A program made the translations under genes and the position numbers. A stretch of 64,000 bases of DNA from Streptomyces sp. NBC_00162 (GTDB lineage Bacteria > Actinomycetota > Actinomycetes > Streptomycetales > Streptomycetaceae): NCBI RefSeq assembly GCF_024611995.1, contig NZ_CP102509.1:7378001-7442000 (forward strand). The letters are read 5' to 3'. The notes below the pieces were generated by a model that worked only from the letters and a program-made list of their open reading frames with translations, made no database searches and was not told the origin of the DNA. This document shows positions 24,401 to 32,623 of the stretch, piece after piece (within the stretch, counting starts at the first letter, position 1; each line of letters begins with the position of its first letter).

Positions 24401-24613
24401 GGCCGGCACCTCCGGACCTCGTCGTCCATCTGGCTTTCACAGCTTTCCGGCCAGTCTGCACCCGCCCACTGACAGCGGCTCGGCGGGCGGCGCGGTGCCC
24501 CGAGCTGCCGATTGATACCGATTGTTTACGATCGAGAAATGATTGCTGCTTGCCTGTAAGTGTTCGGAATGGGTTGACTTCAGGCCACCGCAGCCGCACG
24601 CGAGAGGACCTAC

Positions 24614-25954
24614 GTGGCCACCGAGCACCTGTCCCCGCTCGACCTCGCCTTCTGGCGGATCGAATCCGCCGCCCACCCCATGCACCTCGGCGCCCTCGCC
24701 GTCTTCACGGCCGCGGGCCGCCGCGGGGCGCGCGCCGCCGAGCGCGCCGCCGAACTGCTCACCGCCCGCTGCGCCACCGTGCCGGGCCTGCGCCGCCGGA
24801 TCCGGGACGTGCTGCTGCCGGTCGGCGCGGCCGCCTGGTCGCCCGACCCCCACTTCGACCCGGCGCGGCACGTGTTCCTCGTCCGCACGGACGAGCCCCT
24901 CGCGCACACCGCGGCGGGCCCGCTGATGGCGCGGCCCCTGGATCGGGACCTGCCGCCCTGGGAGGCGCACGTCCTGGCGGGGCCCGACCCGGACTCCTTC
25001 GCCGTGCTGTTCAAGTTCCACCACGCCCTCGCCGACGGCCTGGGCGCGCTCGCCCTGGCCGCGGCGCTGTTCGACGAGGGTTCGGACCTGCGGCCGCCCG
25101 CGCGGCCCGTCCCCGAGCGGGCCCCCGGCTCCGAGCAGCGGGCCGGCTCCGCCCTGCGGCGTCTGCCCGGAGTCCTCGCGGCCCGGGTCCAGGAGGTCGG
25201 CCAGGCCCTCGAGATCGGCGCCGCCGTGGCCCGCGCAGGACTGCCCCTCGGGGTCCCGGCGGCTCTCACCGCGGAAGCCTCCGGCACGGGATCGCGTACG
25301 GTCGCGGGCCTCGCGCTCGACCTGGACGAGGTCAACCTCGTCCGCAAGGCCGCCGGGGGCACTGTCAACGACGTGCTCATCTCCGTGGTGGCTGGCGCGC
25401 TGCGGCGCTGGCTGGAGGGCCGGGGCGACCCCGCGCCCAGCGGACCGGGCCCGCGTGCCCTGATTCCCGTGTCCCGCCGGGGCCGGCCCGGCGGCGGGGG
25501 CAACCGGCTCTCCGGATACCTGCTGCGGCTTCCGCTGGCCGAGCGCGACCCGCTGCTGCGCCTGGACCGCGTCCGGGCGGCGATGGACCGCAACAAGGAC
25601 GCCGGACCCGCCCGCGGCGCGGGGGCCGTCGCCCTGCTGGCCGACCACGTCCACCCGCTCGGCCACCGGCTCGGCGGCCCGCTCGTGGCCCAGGCCGCCC
25701 GGCTGCTCTTCGACATCCTGGTCACCAGCGTCCCGCTGCCGGGCCTGACCTTCTCCCTCGGCGGGAGCCGGGTCCGCGAGGTCTACCCGCTCGCCCCGCT
25801 GGCCCACGGCCAGTCCCTGGCCGTGGCGGTCTCCACGTACAAGGGGACGGTTCACTACGGCCTCGTCGCCGACGCCGCGGCCGTCCCGGACCTGCCCGCC
25901 CTGGCGGAGGCGCTGCGCGCCGAGCTCGACGCGCTTGTACGAGAGGTCTCGTAG
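24614..25954 (+). CDS. Wax ester synthase/diacylglycerol acyltransferase (WS/DGAT)
   Basis: 446 residues. The catalytic HHxxxDG motif is H136-H137-A-L-A-D141-G142 in FKFHHALADG; the family start LSPLDLAFWRIESAAHPMH and the late NDVLISVVAGALRRWL element are also present. These enzymes join acyl-CoA to fatty alcohols or diacylglycerol to make storage wax esters and triacylglycerols, typical of Streptomyces. GTG 24614 follows GAGAGG. The last codons and stop lie inside the first of three palindromes upstream of the next gene, so repressor binding there could also affect read-through. Confidence 0.93.
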   Translation: MATEHLSPLDLAFWRIESAAHPMHLGALAVFTAAGRRGARAAERAAELLTARCATVPGLRRRIRDVLLPVGAAAWSPDPHFDPARHVFLVRTDEPLAHTAAGPLMARPLDRDLPPWEAHVLAGPDPDSFAVLFKFHHALADGLGALALAAALFDEGSDLRPPARPVPERAPGSEQRAGSALRRLPGVLAARVQEVGQALEIGAAVARAGLPLGVPAALTAEASGTGSRTVAGLALDLDEVNLVRKAAGGTVNDVLISVVAGALRRWLEGRGDPAPSGPGPRALIPVSRRGRPGGGGNRLSGYLLRLPLAERDPLLRLDRVRAAMDRNKDAGPARGAGAVALLADHVHPLGHRLGGPLVAQAARLLFDILVTSVPLPGLTFSLGGSRVREVYPLAPLAHGQSLAVAVSTYKGTVHYGLVADAAAVPDLPALAEALRAELDALVREVS

Positions 25955-25987
25955 TACGAGAGATTTCGTAGTACGGTGAGTCTCGTA
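25938..25987. promoter_or_regulatory. Triple palindromic operator before the Old Yellow Enzyme gene
   Basis: Three 16-bp sites at an exact 17-bp period: TACGAGAGGTCTCGTA (25938-25953), TACGAGAGATTTCGTA (25955-25970) and TACGGTGAGTCTCGTA (25972-25987). All fit TACGA-N6-TCGTA with one change in the third. The same pattern appears once before the ArsR gene at 27163-27178, so that regulator is the likely ligand. The sites lie between 48 and 97 bases before the oxidoreductase start. Confidence 0.75.
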
Positions 25988-26034
25988 CTTAGCCGCCGAT
26001 CCCCGGTGCGCCCGGTGACGTCTGGAGAGCCCTG

Positions 26035-27135
26035 ATGAGTGCTGCCCCCGCTGCCTTCGCTGCCCTGTTCGCGCCCTACACCCTGCGCTCGGTCACGATC
26101 CCGAACCGCGTGTGGATGGCCGCGATGTGCCAGTACAGCGCCGAGGCCTTCGGCCCGAACGCGGGCGTGGCGCACGACTGGCACTTCGCCCACTACGCCG
26201 CCCGCGCCGTCGGCGGCACCGGCCTGATCATCCAGGAGGCCACCGCCGTCTCCCCGGAGGGCCGGATCTCCCCCTACGACCTCGGCATCTGGAACGACAC
26301 CCAGGTCGAGGCACTGCGCCGGATCACCTCCTTCCTCAAGGCGCAGGGCACCGTCCCCGGCATCCAGATCGCCCACGCCGGACGCAAGGCCTCCACCGAC
26401 CGGACCTGGAAGGGCGGCGCCCCCGTCGGCCCCGAGGCGCACGGCTGGCAGCCGGTCGCGCCCAGCGCCGTGCCCTTCGCCGACGGCCACGCGGTCCCGC
26501 ACGAGCTGACGGTCGATGAGATCCGGGAGATCACCGGGCAGTTCGCGGCCGCGGCCGAGCGCGCTCTCGCGGCGGGCTACGAGGTCGTGGAGGTCCACGG
26601 CGCCCACGGCTACCTGATCGGTGAGTTCCTCTCCCCGCACAGCAACAAGCGGACCGACGCGTACGGCGGCTCCTTCGGCAACCGCACCCGCTTCGCCCTC
26701 GAAGTCGTCGACGCCGTACGGGCGGTGTGGCCCGAGGAGCTCCCGCTGTTCTTCCGGATCTCCGCCACCGACTGGCTGGAGGCGGACGGCTGGACCGCCG
26801 ACGAGACGGTCCGGCTGGCCGCACTGCTCCAGGAGCACGGGGTGGACCTCCTCGACGTCTCCACCGGCGGCCTCGCCCCCCGGGTGACGATCCCGGTCGG
26901 CCCCGGCTACCAGGTGCCCTTCGCGGCCCGGGTCAAGGCCGAGACCAGCCTCCCCGCGGCCGCCGTCGGTCTGATCACCGAACCGGAGCAGGCCGAGAAG
27001 ATCCTGGCCAACGGCGAGGCCGACGCGGTCCTGCTGGGCCGGGAGCTGCTGCGCGACCCGTACTGGGCCCGCCGGGCGGCCGTCGAACTGGGCGCGGAGA
27101 TCCGTACGCCCGCCCAGTACCACCGGTCCTGGTGA
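26035..27135 (+). CDS. NADH:flavin oxidoreductase, Old Yellow Enzyme family (YqjM-like)
   Basis: 366 residues of FMN-dependent TIM-barrel. It starts LFAPYTLRSVTIPNRVWMAAMCQYSAE, where the cysteine in AMCQYS corresponds to the redox-tuning Cys of YqjM. The substrate pair in IQIAHAGRKAS, the catalytic region HGAHGYLIGEFLSPHSNKRTD, and the FMN-phosphate loop near ADAVLLGRELLRDP are all present. Such ene-reductases reduce electrophilic alkenes, quinones or nitro compounds. Three tandem palindromes lie before it and an ArsR-type regulator follows 83 bases later with the same palindrome, so induction by an electrophile through that regulator is likely. Confidence 0.95.
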   Translation: MSAAPAAFAALFAPYTLRSVTIPNRVWMAAMCQYSAEAFGPNAGVAHDWHFAHYAARAVGGTGLIIQEATAVSPEGRISPYDLGIWNDTQVEALRRITSFLKAQGTVPGIQIAHAGRKASTDRTWKGGAPVGPEAHGWQPVAPSAVPFADGHAVPHELTVDEIREITGQFAAAAERALAAGYEVVEVHGAHGYLIGEFLSPHSNKRTDAYGGSFGNRTRFALEVVDAVRAVWPEELPLFFRISATDWLEADGWTADETVRLAALLQEHGVDLLDVSTGGLAPRVTIPVGPGYQVPFAARVKAETSLPAAAVGLITEPEQAEKILANGEADAVLLGRELLRDPYWARRAAVELGAEIRTPAQYHRSW

Positions 27136-27162
27136 CGCGGGAGGCGCACCCGGCCGAGCTCA

Positions 27163-27178
27163 TACGATGACTCTCGTA
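27163..27178. promoter_or_regulatory. ArsR operator copy (autoregulation)
   Basis: TACGATGACTCTCGTA matches the TACGA-N6-TCGTA pattern found three times before the Old Yellow Enzyme gene. It ends 40 bases before the ArsR start. Confidence 0.65.
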
Positions 27179-27218
27179 CGATGGGGGCCCGACCAAGCCG
27201 AGCGAGCGGAGCAGGGAC

Positions 27219-27581
27219 ATGACGGAACGTGACGCGGCCCGCGCCCTCGCCCACCCCGAGGCGGCCGGGATCCGGCTGGAGGGCGTGCTGCACGCGCTCT
27301 CCGACCCGGTCCGGCTCTCCATCGTCCGGGATCTGGCCGGCTCGGCCTCGGAGCTGGCCTGCTCGTACTTCGACCTGCCGGTCACCAAGTCCACGACCAC
27401 CCACCACTTCCGCGTTCTGCGGGAGAGCGGTGTCGTACGCCAGACGTACCGCGGCACCACCAAGCTCAACGCCCTGCGCCGCGAGGAACTGGAGGAGCTC
27501 TTCCCCGGCCTCCTCGACAGCGTCCTCACGGCGGCCGCCGCCGAGGAAGCGCGCCTGGACAGGGTCCTGGACAGGGCCTAA
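27219..27581 (+). CDS. ArsR-family winged-helix regulator
   Basis: 120 residues. The helix-turn-helix core is LHALSDPVRLSIVRDLA followed by TKSTTTHHFRVLRESGVVRQTYRG, the standard ArsR/SmtB recognition region. Only one cysteine (in ELACSYFDL) is present, so this is not a classical CxC metal sensor; a thiol or flavin-linked signal is more likely. It is downstream of and on the same strand as the Old Yellow Enzyme, and both carry TACGA-N6-TCGTA sites upstream, which points to repression of the oxidoreductase and of itself. Its stop overlaps the convergent reductase gene by 4 bases. Confidence 0.88.
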   Translation: MTERDAARALAHPEAAGIRLEGVLHALSDPVRLSIVRDLAGSASELACSYFDLPVTKSTTTHHFRVLRESGVVRQTYRGTTKLNALRREELEELFPGLLDSVLTAAAAEEARLDRVLDRA

Positions 27582-28936
27582 GCGAGCCCGGCCGCGCCCA
27601 ACAGGCCCTGCCAGTCGGGGATCTTGACCGAGCGGCGGCCCAGGGAGCGGCCCAGGTCGGCCTCGGCGGCCTCTATGGCCAGCCAGCCCGGCCACTCCAC
27701 GGGGTGCAGGCCCGCCGCGCGCAGCGCGTCCAGCGGGTCGCCGGGCAGCTCGCGCCGGGCCAGCATCCCCGCGTCCTGGAGCAGCGAGGACGCGGTCTCC
27801 TTGGCGCAGGGCCGGTTCGTGCCGATCACCCCGGTCGGGCCGCGCTTGATCCAGCCCGCCACGTACTCGCCGAGAGAGGCGCGGCCCGCGCGCACCACCC
27901 GGCCCGCCGCGTGCGGGACCGTGCCCTTCGCCGGGTCGAAGGGCAGGCCCGCCAGCGGGACGCCCTTGTAGCCCACCGAGCGCAGCACCAGCTGCGCCTC
28001 GATGTCCTCGTACACGCCCGTCCCGGTCACCCCGCCGCGGCCGTCCGGGGCGGTCCGCTCGAAGCGCACGCCGCTCACCCGGCCGTCGGGCCCGCCCAGG
28101 ATCTCCACCGGGCGCAGATAGAACCGCAGGTCGATGCGGCGGCCCGCGTCGCCCGGACCCCGCTCCGCCCAGCCGCGCAGCACCTCCAGGTTGCGCCGGG
28201 CCACCGCGGGCAGCGCCGCGGCCGCGGCCGGATCGCCGTACACCGGATCGAGGGCCGCCTCGGCGGGGTCCACCACGGCGTCCACATCCGGCAGCGTGCC
28301 CAGTTCCCGCAGCTCCTTGGTGGTGAACTTGCCCTGCGAGGGACCGCGCCGGGCCACCATCGCCACCCGCCGCACCCCGCTGTCGGCGAGCGCGCCGAGC
28401 GCCGGCTGCGGCATGTCCGTCGGCGCCAGTTCGGCCTCGCCCCGGGCGAGGATCCGTGTCACGTCCACGGCGACGTTGCCCGCGCCGACCACGACCGCCG
28501 AGTCCACCCCGGTCAGGCCGAAGGTCTCGGCGACGGCGTCCGGGTGACCGCTGTACCAGGACACGAATGCCGTGGCGGAATGCACCCCGGCCAGCTCCTC
28601 GCCGGGGATCCCCAGCAGCCGGTCGCGCGCCGCGCCCACGCAGTACACGACCGCGTGGTACAGCTCCAGCAGCCGCTCCGTGGACAGCAGCTCCCCGCCG
28701 ACCTCGACGTTTCCGAGGAAGCGGATCCGTTCGTCCTCGAGCACGGTGCGCAGGTTGCCCTGCAGCGACTTGATCTTCTCGTGGTCGGGCGCGACCCCGT
28801 ACCGCACGAGCCCGTACGGGGCCGGCAGCCGGTCCAGTACGTCGACCCGCACCCCGGGCACCTCACGCTGCTGCACCAGCGTCTGGGCCGCGTAGACCCC
28901 GCTGGGGCCCGATCCGACGACGGCGATACGAAGCAC
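27578..28936 (-). CDS. fprA: FAD-dependent ferredoxin/adrenodoxin-NADP+ reductase (FprA-like)
   Basis: 452 residues. FAD-binding VVGSGPSGVYAAQTL at residues 5-19, the family DRLPAPYGLVRYGVAPDHEKIK stretch near 35-55, an NADP-binding VVVGAGNVAVDVTRIL near 145, and GWIKRGPTGVIGTN near 360. These define the adrenodoxin reductase group (FprA in mycobacteria), which passes electrons from NADPH to ferredoxins that serve P450s and possibly nitric oxide synthase. No ferredoxin gene is adjacent. It is convergent with ArsR. Confidence 0.93.
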   Translation of the reverse strand: MLRIAVVGSGPSGVYAAQTLVQQREVPGVRVDVLDRLPAPYGLVRYGVAPDHEKIKSLQGNLRTVLEDERIRFLGNVEVGGELLSTERLLELYHAVVYCVGAARDRLLGIPGEELAGVHSATAFVSWYSGHPDAVAETFGLTGVDSAVVVGAGNVAVDVTRILARGEAELAPTDMPQPALGALADSGVRRVAMVARRGPSQGKFTTKELRELGTLPDVDAVVDPAEAALDPVYGDPAAAAALPAVARRNLEVLRGWAERGPGDAGRRIDLRFYLRPVEILGGPDGRVSGVRFERTAPDGRGGVTGTGVYEDIEAQLVLRSVGYKGVPLAGLPFDPAKGTVPHAAGRVVRAGRASLGEYVAGWIKRGPTGVIGTNRPCAKETASSLLQDAGMLARRELPGDPLDALRAAGLHPVEWPGWLAIEAAEADLGRSLGRRSVKIPDWQGLLGAAGLA

Positions 28937-28988
28937 GGCGGAGCTCCTCCCGCAGGTGGTCCCAGCATGACACCCGGTGCCCCGGCCG

Positions 28989-29672
28989 TCAGCCCATCGC
29001 GCGCATCCGGTGGATCTCGGCGCTCTGCGTGGCCACCACCTCGGTGGCCATCTCCTCGACCGCCACGTTGTTGCCGTCCGTCAGCGCCTCGCCCGCCATC
29101 TTCAGCGCGCCCTCGTGGTGTGCGGTCATCAGCTTCAGGAAGAGCCGGTCGAAGTCGGCGCCCGTGGCCTCGGCCAGCTCCCGCAGCTGCTGATCCGTCG
29201 CCATGCCCGGCATCGCGCCGTGGTCGTGGCCCTGTCCGCCGGAGCCCGCCGGCGGCGCCGGATGGAGCTTCAACCACTTCTCCATCGCCCCGATTTCGGG
29301 CTTCTGGGCGGCCGCTATCCGCTCGGCCAGCCGTTTGACCCCGTCCGCCGAGGCCCGCTGCGGCGCCAGCGCGCTCATCGTCAGCGCCTGTCCGTGATGT
29401 TCGATCATGCCCTGTACGTAGGCGTGGTCGGCGGCGTTCGGGCTGTCGTCGGGTTTTTCCTTCGCGGCCTGTTCAGGGGTGAGGGTGCGCGCCTTCTCGC
29501 CCGGCTTGCCCGGTGCGACGACCACGGACCGGCCGTCCTCGGCCCCGTTCGCCCGGTCGTCCTCCTCCTGGCAGCCGGTGAGTGCCAGCAGGAGGCCGGC
29601 AGCCACGACCGCTCCGGTGAATCGGCTCCGCCGTAAGGCCTGGGGCCTCCGGGGGTCTTTTGCCATGTCCAT
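28989..29672 (-). CDS. DUF305 lipoprotein
   Basis: 227 residues from ATG 29672 (a second ATG lies two codons on). A lipoprotein signal ends in LLLALTGC, so the mature protein starts at that cysteine and is anchored outside the membrane. Two DUF305 four-helix repeats follow, each with a His pair: DHAYVQGMIEHHGQAL and FLKLMTAHHEGALKMA, plus a His/Met-rich GHDHGAMPGM linker, suggesting copper or silver binding. No ribosome site precedes the ATG, but TATCTT lies 7 bases upstream (29685-29680), so the message may be leaderless. It is divergent from the LVIVD secreted protein. Confidence 0.85.
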   Translation of the reverse strand: MDMAKDPRRPQALRRSRFTGAVVAAGLLLALTGCQEEDDRANGAEDGRSVVVAPGKPGEKARTLTPEQAAKEKPDDSPNAADHAYVQGMIEHHGQALTMSALAPQRASADGVKRLAERIAAAQKPEIGAMEKWLKLHPAPPAGSGGQGHDHGAMPGMATDQQLRELAEATGADFDRLFLKLMTAHHEGALKMAGEALTDGNNVAVEEMATEVVATQSAEIHRMRAMG

Positions 29673-29750
29673 GGAAAGGAAGATACTGCCGGGGTCCGGG
29701 TTCCGTTCCCCCATCGAGCGGAACCGATCGGACTCCCATGGGAGGGCACA

Positions 29751-31235
29751 GTGAGCTCGTTCCACAGCACGAGAGTGCGCAAAGGGAGGGTGGGAGCGGC
29801 CGTCGCGGCGGCCGGGCTCCTCGCCACGCTTCTGACCGCCGGACCGGCGGCCGCCACCCCCGACCCGGGTGACTTAGTGCCCGGCAGCGGCAGCCGGCAG
29901 GACGCGGGCCTCGTCGAGGGCAGGGAGCTCGCCCCCGGCGAGATCCCCGGCCAGGACGAGATCGTGCACAGCGCGAACATCAAACCCCTGGCGAACATCC
30001 CCCTCGCCCCGACCGCCACCGTCAATTCCGACCTGGCCTTCCAGGGCAGGTACGCCTACGCGGGCAATTACAACGGCTTCACGATCTACGACATCGCCAA
30101 CCCGAAGGCACCGAAGACCGTCACCGAGGTGCTGTGCCCCGGCGGCCAGAACGACATCTCCGTCCTCGGCGACCTGCTGTTCCTCTCCACCGACTCCTCC
30201 CGCAGCGACGACTCCTGCAACAGCGTCTCGCAGCCCGCGACGGAGAAGTCCTCGTGGGAGGGCATCAAGATCTTCGACATCAAGGACAAGAAGAACCCCA
30301 AGTACATCAAGTCCGTCGAGACCAACTGCGGCTCCCACACCCACACCCTGGTGCCGAGCGGCCGCGACATCTACCTCTACGTCGCCTCGTACTCCCCGAA
30401 CGAGGCCTTCCCCGACTGCAAGCCGCCGCACGACGGCATCTCGGTGGTGAAGGTCCCGAAGAAGGCGCCGACCCAGGCCGCGGTGGTCGCCTTCCCGATC
30501 CTGTTCCCGGACGGCGGCAACCCGGGCGGGCCCACCAACCCCGGCGTCTCCAAGACCACCGGCTGCCACGACATCACCGTGCTGCCGTCGAAGAACCTGG
30601 CCGCCGGTGCCTGCATGGGTGACGGCATCCTCTTCGACATCAGCAAGCCCGAACAGCCGCGGGTCATCGACCGGGTGCAGGACAACGTGAACTTCGCGTT
30701 CTGGCACTCGGCCACCTTCAACGAGCGTGCCGACAAGGTGGTGTTCACCGACGAACTCGGCGGCGGTGGCGGCGCCACCTGCAACGAGGCCACCGGCCCG
30801 AACCGGGGTGCCGACGGGATCTACGACATCACCGGCCGCGGAGACCAGCGCAAGCTCGCCTTCCGCAGCTACTTCAAGATCCCGCGCCACCAGGCCGACA
30901 CCGAGAACTGCGTGGCCCACAACGGCTCGCTGATCCCGGTCGGCGGCGGCCGCGACATCATGGTGCAGGCCTGGTACCAGGGCGGTGTCTCGGTGTGGGA
31001 GTTCACCGACTCCGCCCAGCCCAAGGAGATCGGGTACTTCGAACGCGGCCCGCTGACCACCGACAAGCTGGGACTCGGCGGATCCTGGTCGGCGTACTAC
31101 TACAACGGCCACATCTATTCGAACGACATCGCCAAGGGCTTCGACGTGCTACGGCTCGACGACTGGCGCACCGAGAGCGCCAAGTGGGTGTGGATGGACC
31201 GGCTCAACGTGCAGAGCCAGCCCGAGTACCACTAG
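29751..31235 (+). CDS. Secreted LVIVD-repeat protein
   Basis: 494 residues. A Sec-type signal peptide is clear: basic start, hydrophobic GAAVAAAGLLATLLTAG, then AAA-T cleavage near residue 42. The mature part is a beta-propeller of LVIVD-like repeats such as YNGFTIYDIANPKAPK, GIKIFDIKDKKNPKYI and GILFDISKPEQPRVID. It has many paired cysteines (for example VLCPGG, DDSCNS, ETNCGSH), consistent with an exported, disulfide-bonded protein. GTG 29751 follows GGGAGGG. Its role is unknown; the neighbour across the divergent promoter is another exported protein. The stop overlaps the TetR gene by 4 bases. Confidence 0.85.
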   Translation: MSSFHSTRVRKGRVGAAVAAAGLLATLLTAGPAAATPDPGDLVPGSGSRQDAGLVEGRELAPGEIPGQDEIVHSANIKPLANIPLAPTATVNSDLAFQGRYAYAGNYNGFTIYDIANPKAPKTVTEVLCPGGQNDISVLGDLLFLSTDSSRSDDSCNSVSQPATEKSSWEGIKIFDIKDKKNPKYIKSVETNCGSHTHTLVPSGRDIYLYVASYSPNEAFPDCKPPHDGISVVKVPKKAPTQAAVVAFPILFPDGGNPGGPTNPGVSKTTGCHDITVLPSKNLAAGACMGDGILFDISKPEQPRVIDRVQDNVNFAFWHSATFNERADKVVFTDELGGGGGATCNEATGPNRGADGIYDITGRGDQRKLAFRSYFKIPRHQADTENCVAHNGSLIPVGGGRDIMVQAWYQGGVSVWEFTDSAQPKEIGYFERGPLTTDKLGLGGSWSAYYYNGHIYSNDIAKGFDVLRLDDWRTESAKWVWMDRLNVQSQPEYH

Positions 31236-31852
31236 TGAATCGTTCCGCCGGGCGGCCCGCCGTCCGGCGGGACGCCCAGCTCCCAGTCCAGTCCGTAGCG
31301 CTGGAACAGCTCGGCCCGCAGCCGGGCCAGCGGCATGGGCGCACCCGGCAGCAGGACCGCCACCACGGCGCCCATCAGCAGCGCCCGCAGCAGCGGATAG
31401 TCCGCGTCCACGTCCGGCGAGCCGTACCGGGTGACGGTGTCCCGCAGCAGCTCGGCGAGGCGCTGCTGCTCCGGGCACTGCACGAAGCCCTCGGCCGTGA
31501 GGATGCCCGCCATGTGCGTCCGCATCAGCAACGGCTGGTCCCGGGCCAGCCCGAGGATCGCGTCGATGGCGCGCGCCAGCCGCTCGCGCCCGTCGTCGCT
31601 GCGCGGCTCGCGCTCCAGTGCCGCGTGCAGGGTGAGGTGCATCAACCGGTGGACGGCCGACTGCAGCAACTGCCGTTTGCCCGGAAAGTAGTACGAGACC
31701 AGGCCGCGTGCCGCGCCCGCCCGGTCGGCGATGTCGCCGAGGGTCGTGGCCTCGTAGCCCCGCTCGGCGACGAGCTCGACCGTGGCCTGGAGCAGCCGCT
31801 CCCGGGAACGTCTGCGCAATTCTTCATTGACCGATGCGCTGCGCGGGGACAT
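31232..31852 (-). CDS. TetR-family regulator
   Basis: 206 residues. The N-terminal DNA-binding domain is RRSRERLLQATVELVAERGYEATTLGDIADRAGAARGLVSYYF, the usual TetR spelling (quoted here in two parts: RERLLQATVELVAERGYEAT and TLGDIADRAGAARGLVSYYF). The C-terminal ligand domain is variable and its inducer cannot be predicted. ATG 31852 has GGAG five bases upstream. The PAP2 phosphatase stops 37 bases upstream on the same strand, so the two may be co-transcribed. Confidence 0.9.
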   Translation of the reverse strand: MSPRSASVNEELRRRSRERLLQATVELVAERGYEATTLGDIADRAGAARGLVSYYFPGKRQLLQSAVHRLMHLTLHAALEREPRSDDGRERLARAIDAILGLARDQPLLMRTHMAGILTAEGFVQCPEQQRLAELLRDTVTRYGSPDVDADYPLLRALLMGAVVAVLLPGAPMPLARLRAELFQRYGLDWELGVPPDGGPPGGTIH

Positions 31853-31889
31853 GCTTACTCCTGCGTTGACTGGCTGGGAGCCAATATAC

Positions 31890-32573
31890 TCAGCGCGCGG
31901 GGCCGCCTGCTCTGGGTGACACGGGGGATCGCCCAGGGCAGGCACATCCCCGGCGGGGGCCCGGTACGGCGATGACGAGTGCCACCAGGGCCACGCCCAG
32001 CAGCCATCCGCCGAGTACGTCCGACGGCCAGTGCACCCCGAGGTAGACCCGGGTGAAGCCCACCCCGAGCACCGAGACCACGGCCGCGGCCCAGGCGGCG
32101 CGCACCGCCCACCGCGGGGTCCGGCGGGGGAGCAGCCACAGCAGCAGACCGCACACCACCGTCGCCGTCATGGCGTGGCCCGAGGGATAGGCCGCGAAGT
32201 GCGCCGAGTCCACCGGGTCCGGCAACACCGGACGCTCACGTCCCACCAGCGCCTTCAGACCCTGCTGCACCGCGGCCGCCACGAGCGTCGCCACCGCCAC
32301 CCGCAGCGCCCGCTCCCGCCGGCCCCGCCGCCACAGCAGGACGCAGGCCACGACGGCCAGGGCCCGCATGGTCCACGGGTCCCACACCCAGTCGCTGAGG
32401 ATCCGCATCGTGTGGGTGACCCCGGGATGGGCGACGGCATGGCTGTGAAGATCCCGTACGACCTGGTCGTCGTACGCGAGGAGCGGCCGCCACCGCGCCA
32501 GCACCAGCGCTGTCAGGACGGCCGCGAGCAGCGCACAGCCGATGCCCGCCTGCCGCAAGTGATCGCTCCGCAT
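31890..32573 (-). CDS. PAP2-family membrane phosphatase
   Basis: 227 residues, five to six membrane helices. The three phosphatase motifs are K-x6-RP (KALVGRERP), PSGH (YPSGHAMT) and SR-x5-H-x3-D, here TRVYLGVHWPSDVLGG. These place it in the lipid phosphate phosphatase group that dephosphorylates undecaprenyl diphosphate or phosphatidic acid on the outer face of the membrane. The C terminus ends in an Arg/Pro-rich tail. GAGGA lies upstream of ATG 32573. Confidence 0.93.
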   Translation of the reverse strand: MRSDHLRQAGIGCALLAAVLTALVLARWRPLLAYDDQVVRDLHSHAVAHPGVTHTMRILSDWVWDPWTMRALAVVACVLLWRRGRRERALRVAVATLVAAAVQQGLKALVGRERPVLPDPVDSAHFAAYPSGHAMTATVVCGLLLWLLPRRTPRWAVRAAWAAAVVSVLGVGFTRVYLGVHWPSDVLGGWLLGVALVALVIAVPGPRRGCACPGRSPVSPRAGGPAR

Positions 32574-32623
32574 GGGGGGATCCTCGCACCGACCGAGCGT
32601 GAGCCCCGACGGCGCGCTACGGC

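Noticed and set aside
27578..27581. Overlap of ArsR and FprA stops taken as a sequencing error
   Set aside because: Four-base convergent overlaps recur in this window (also 31232-31235) and both proteins have normal length.
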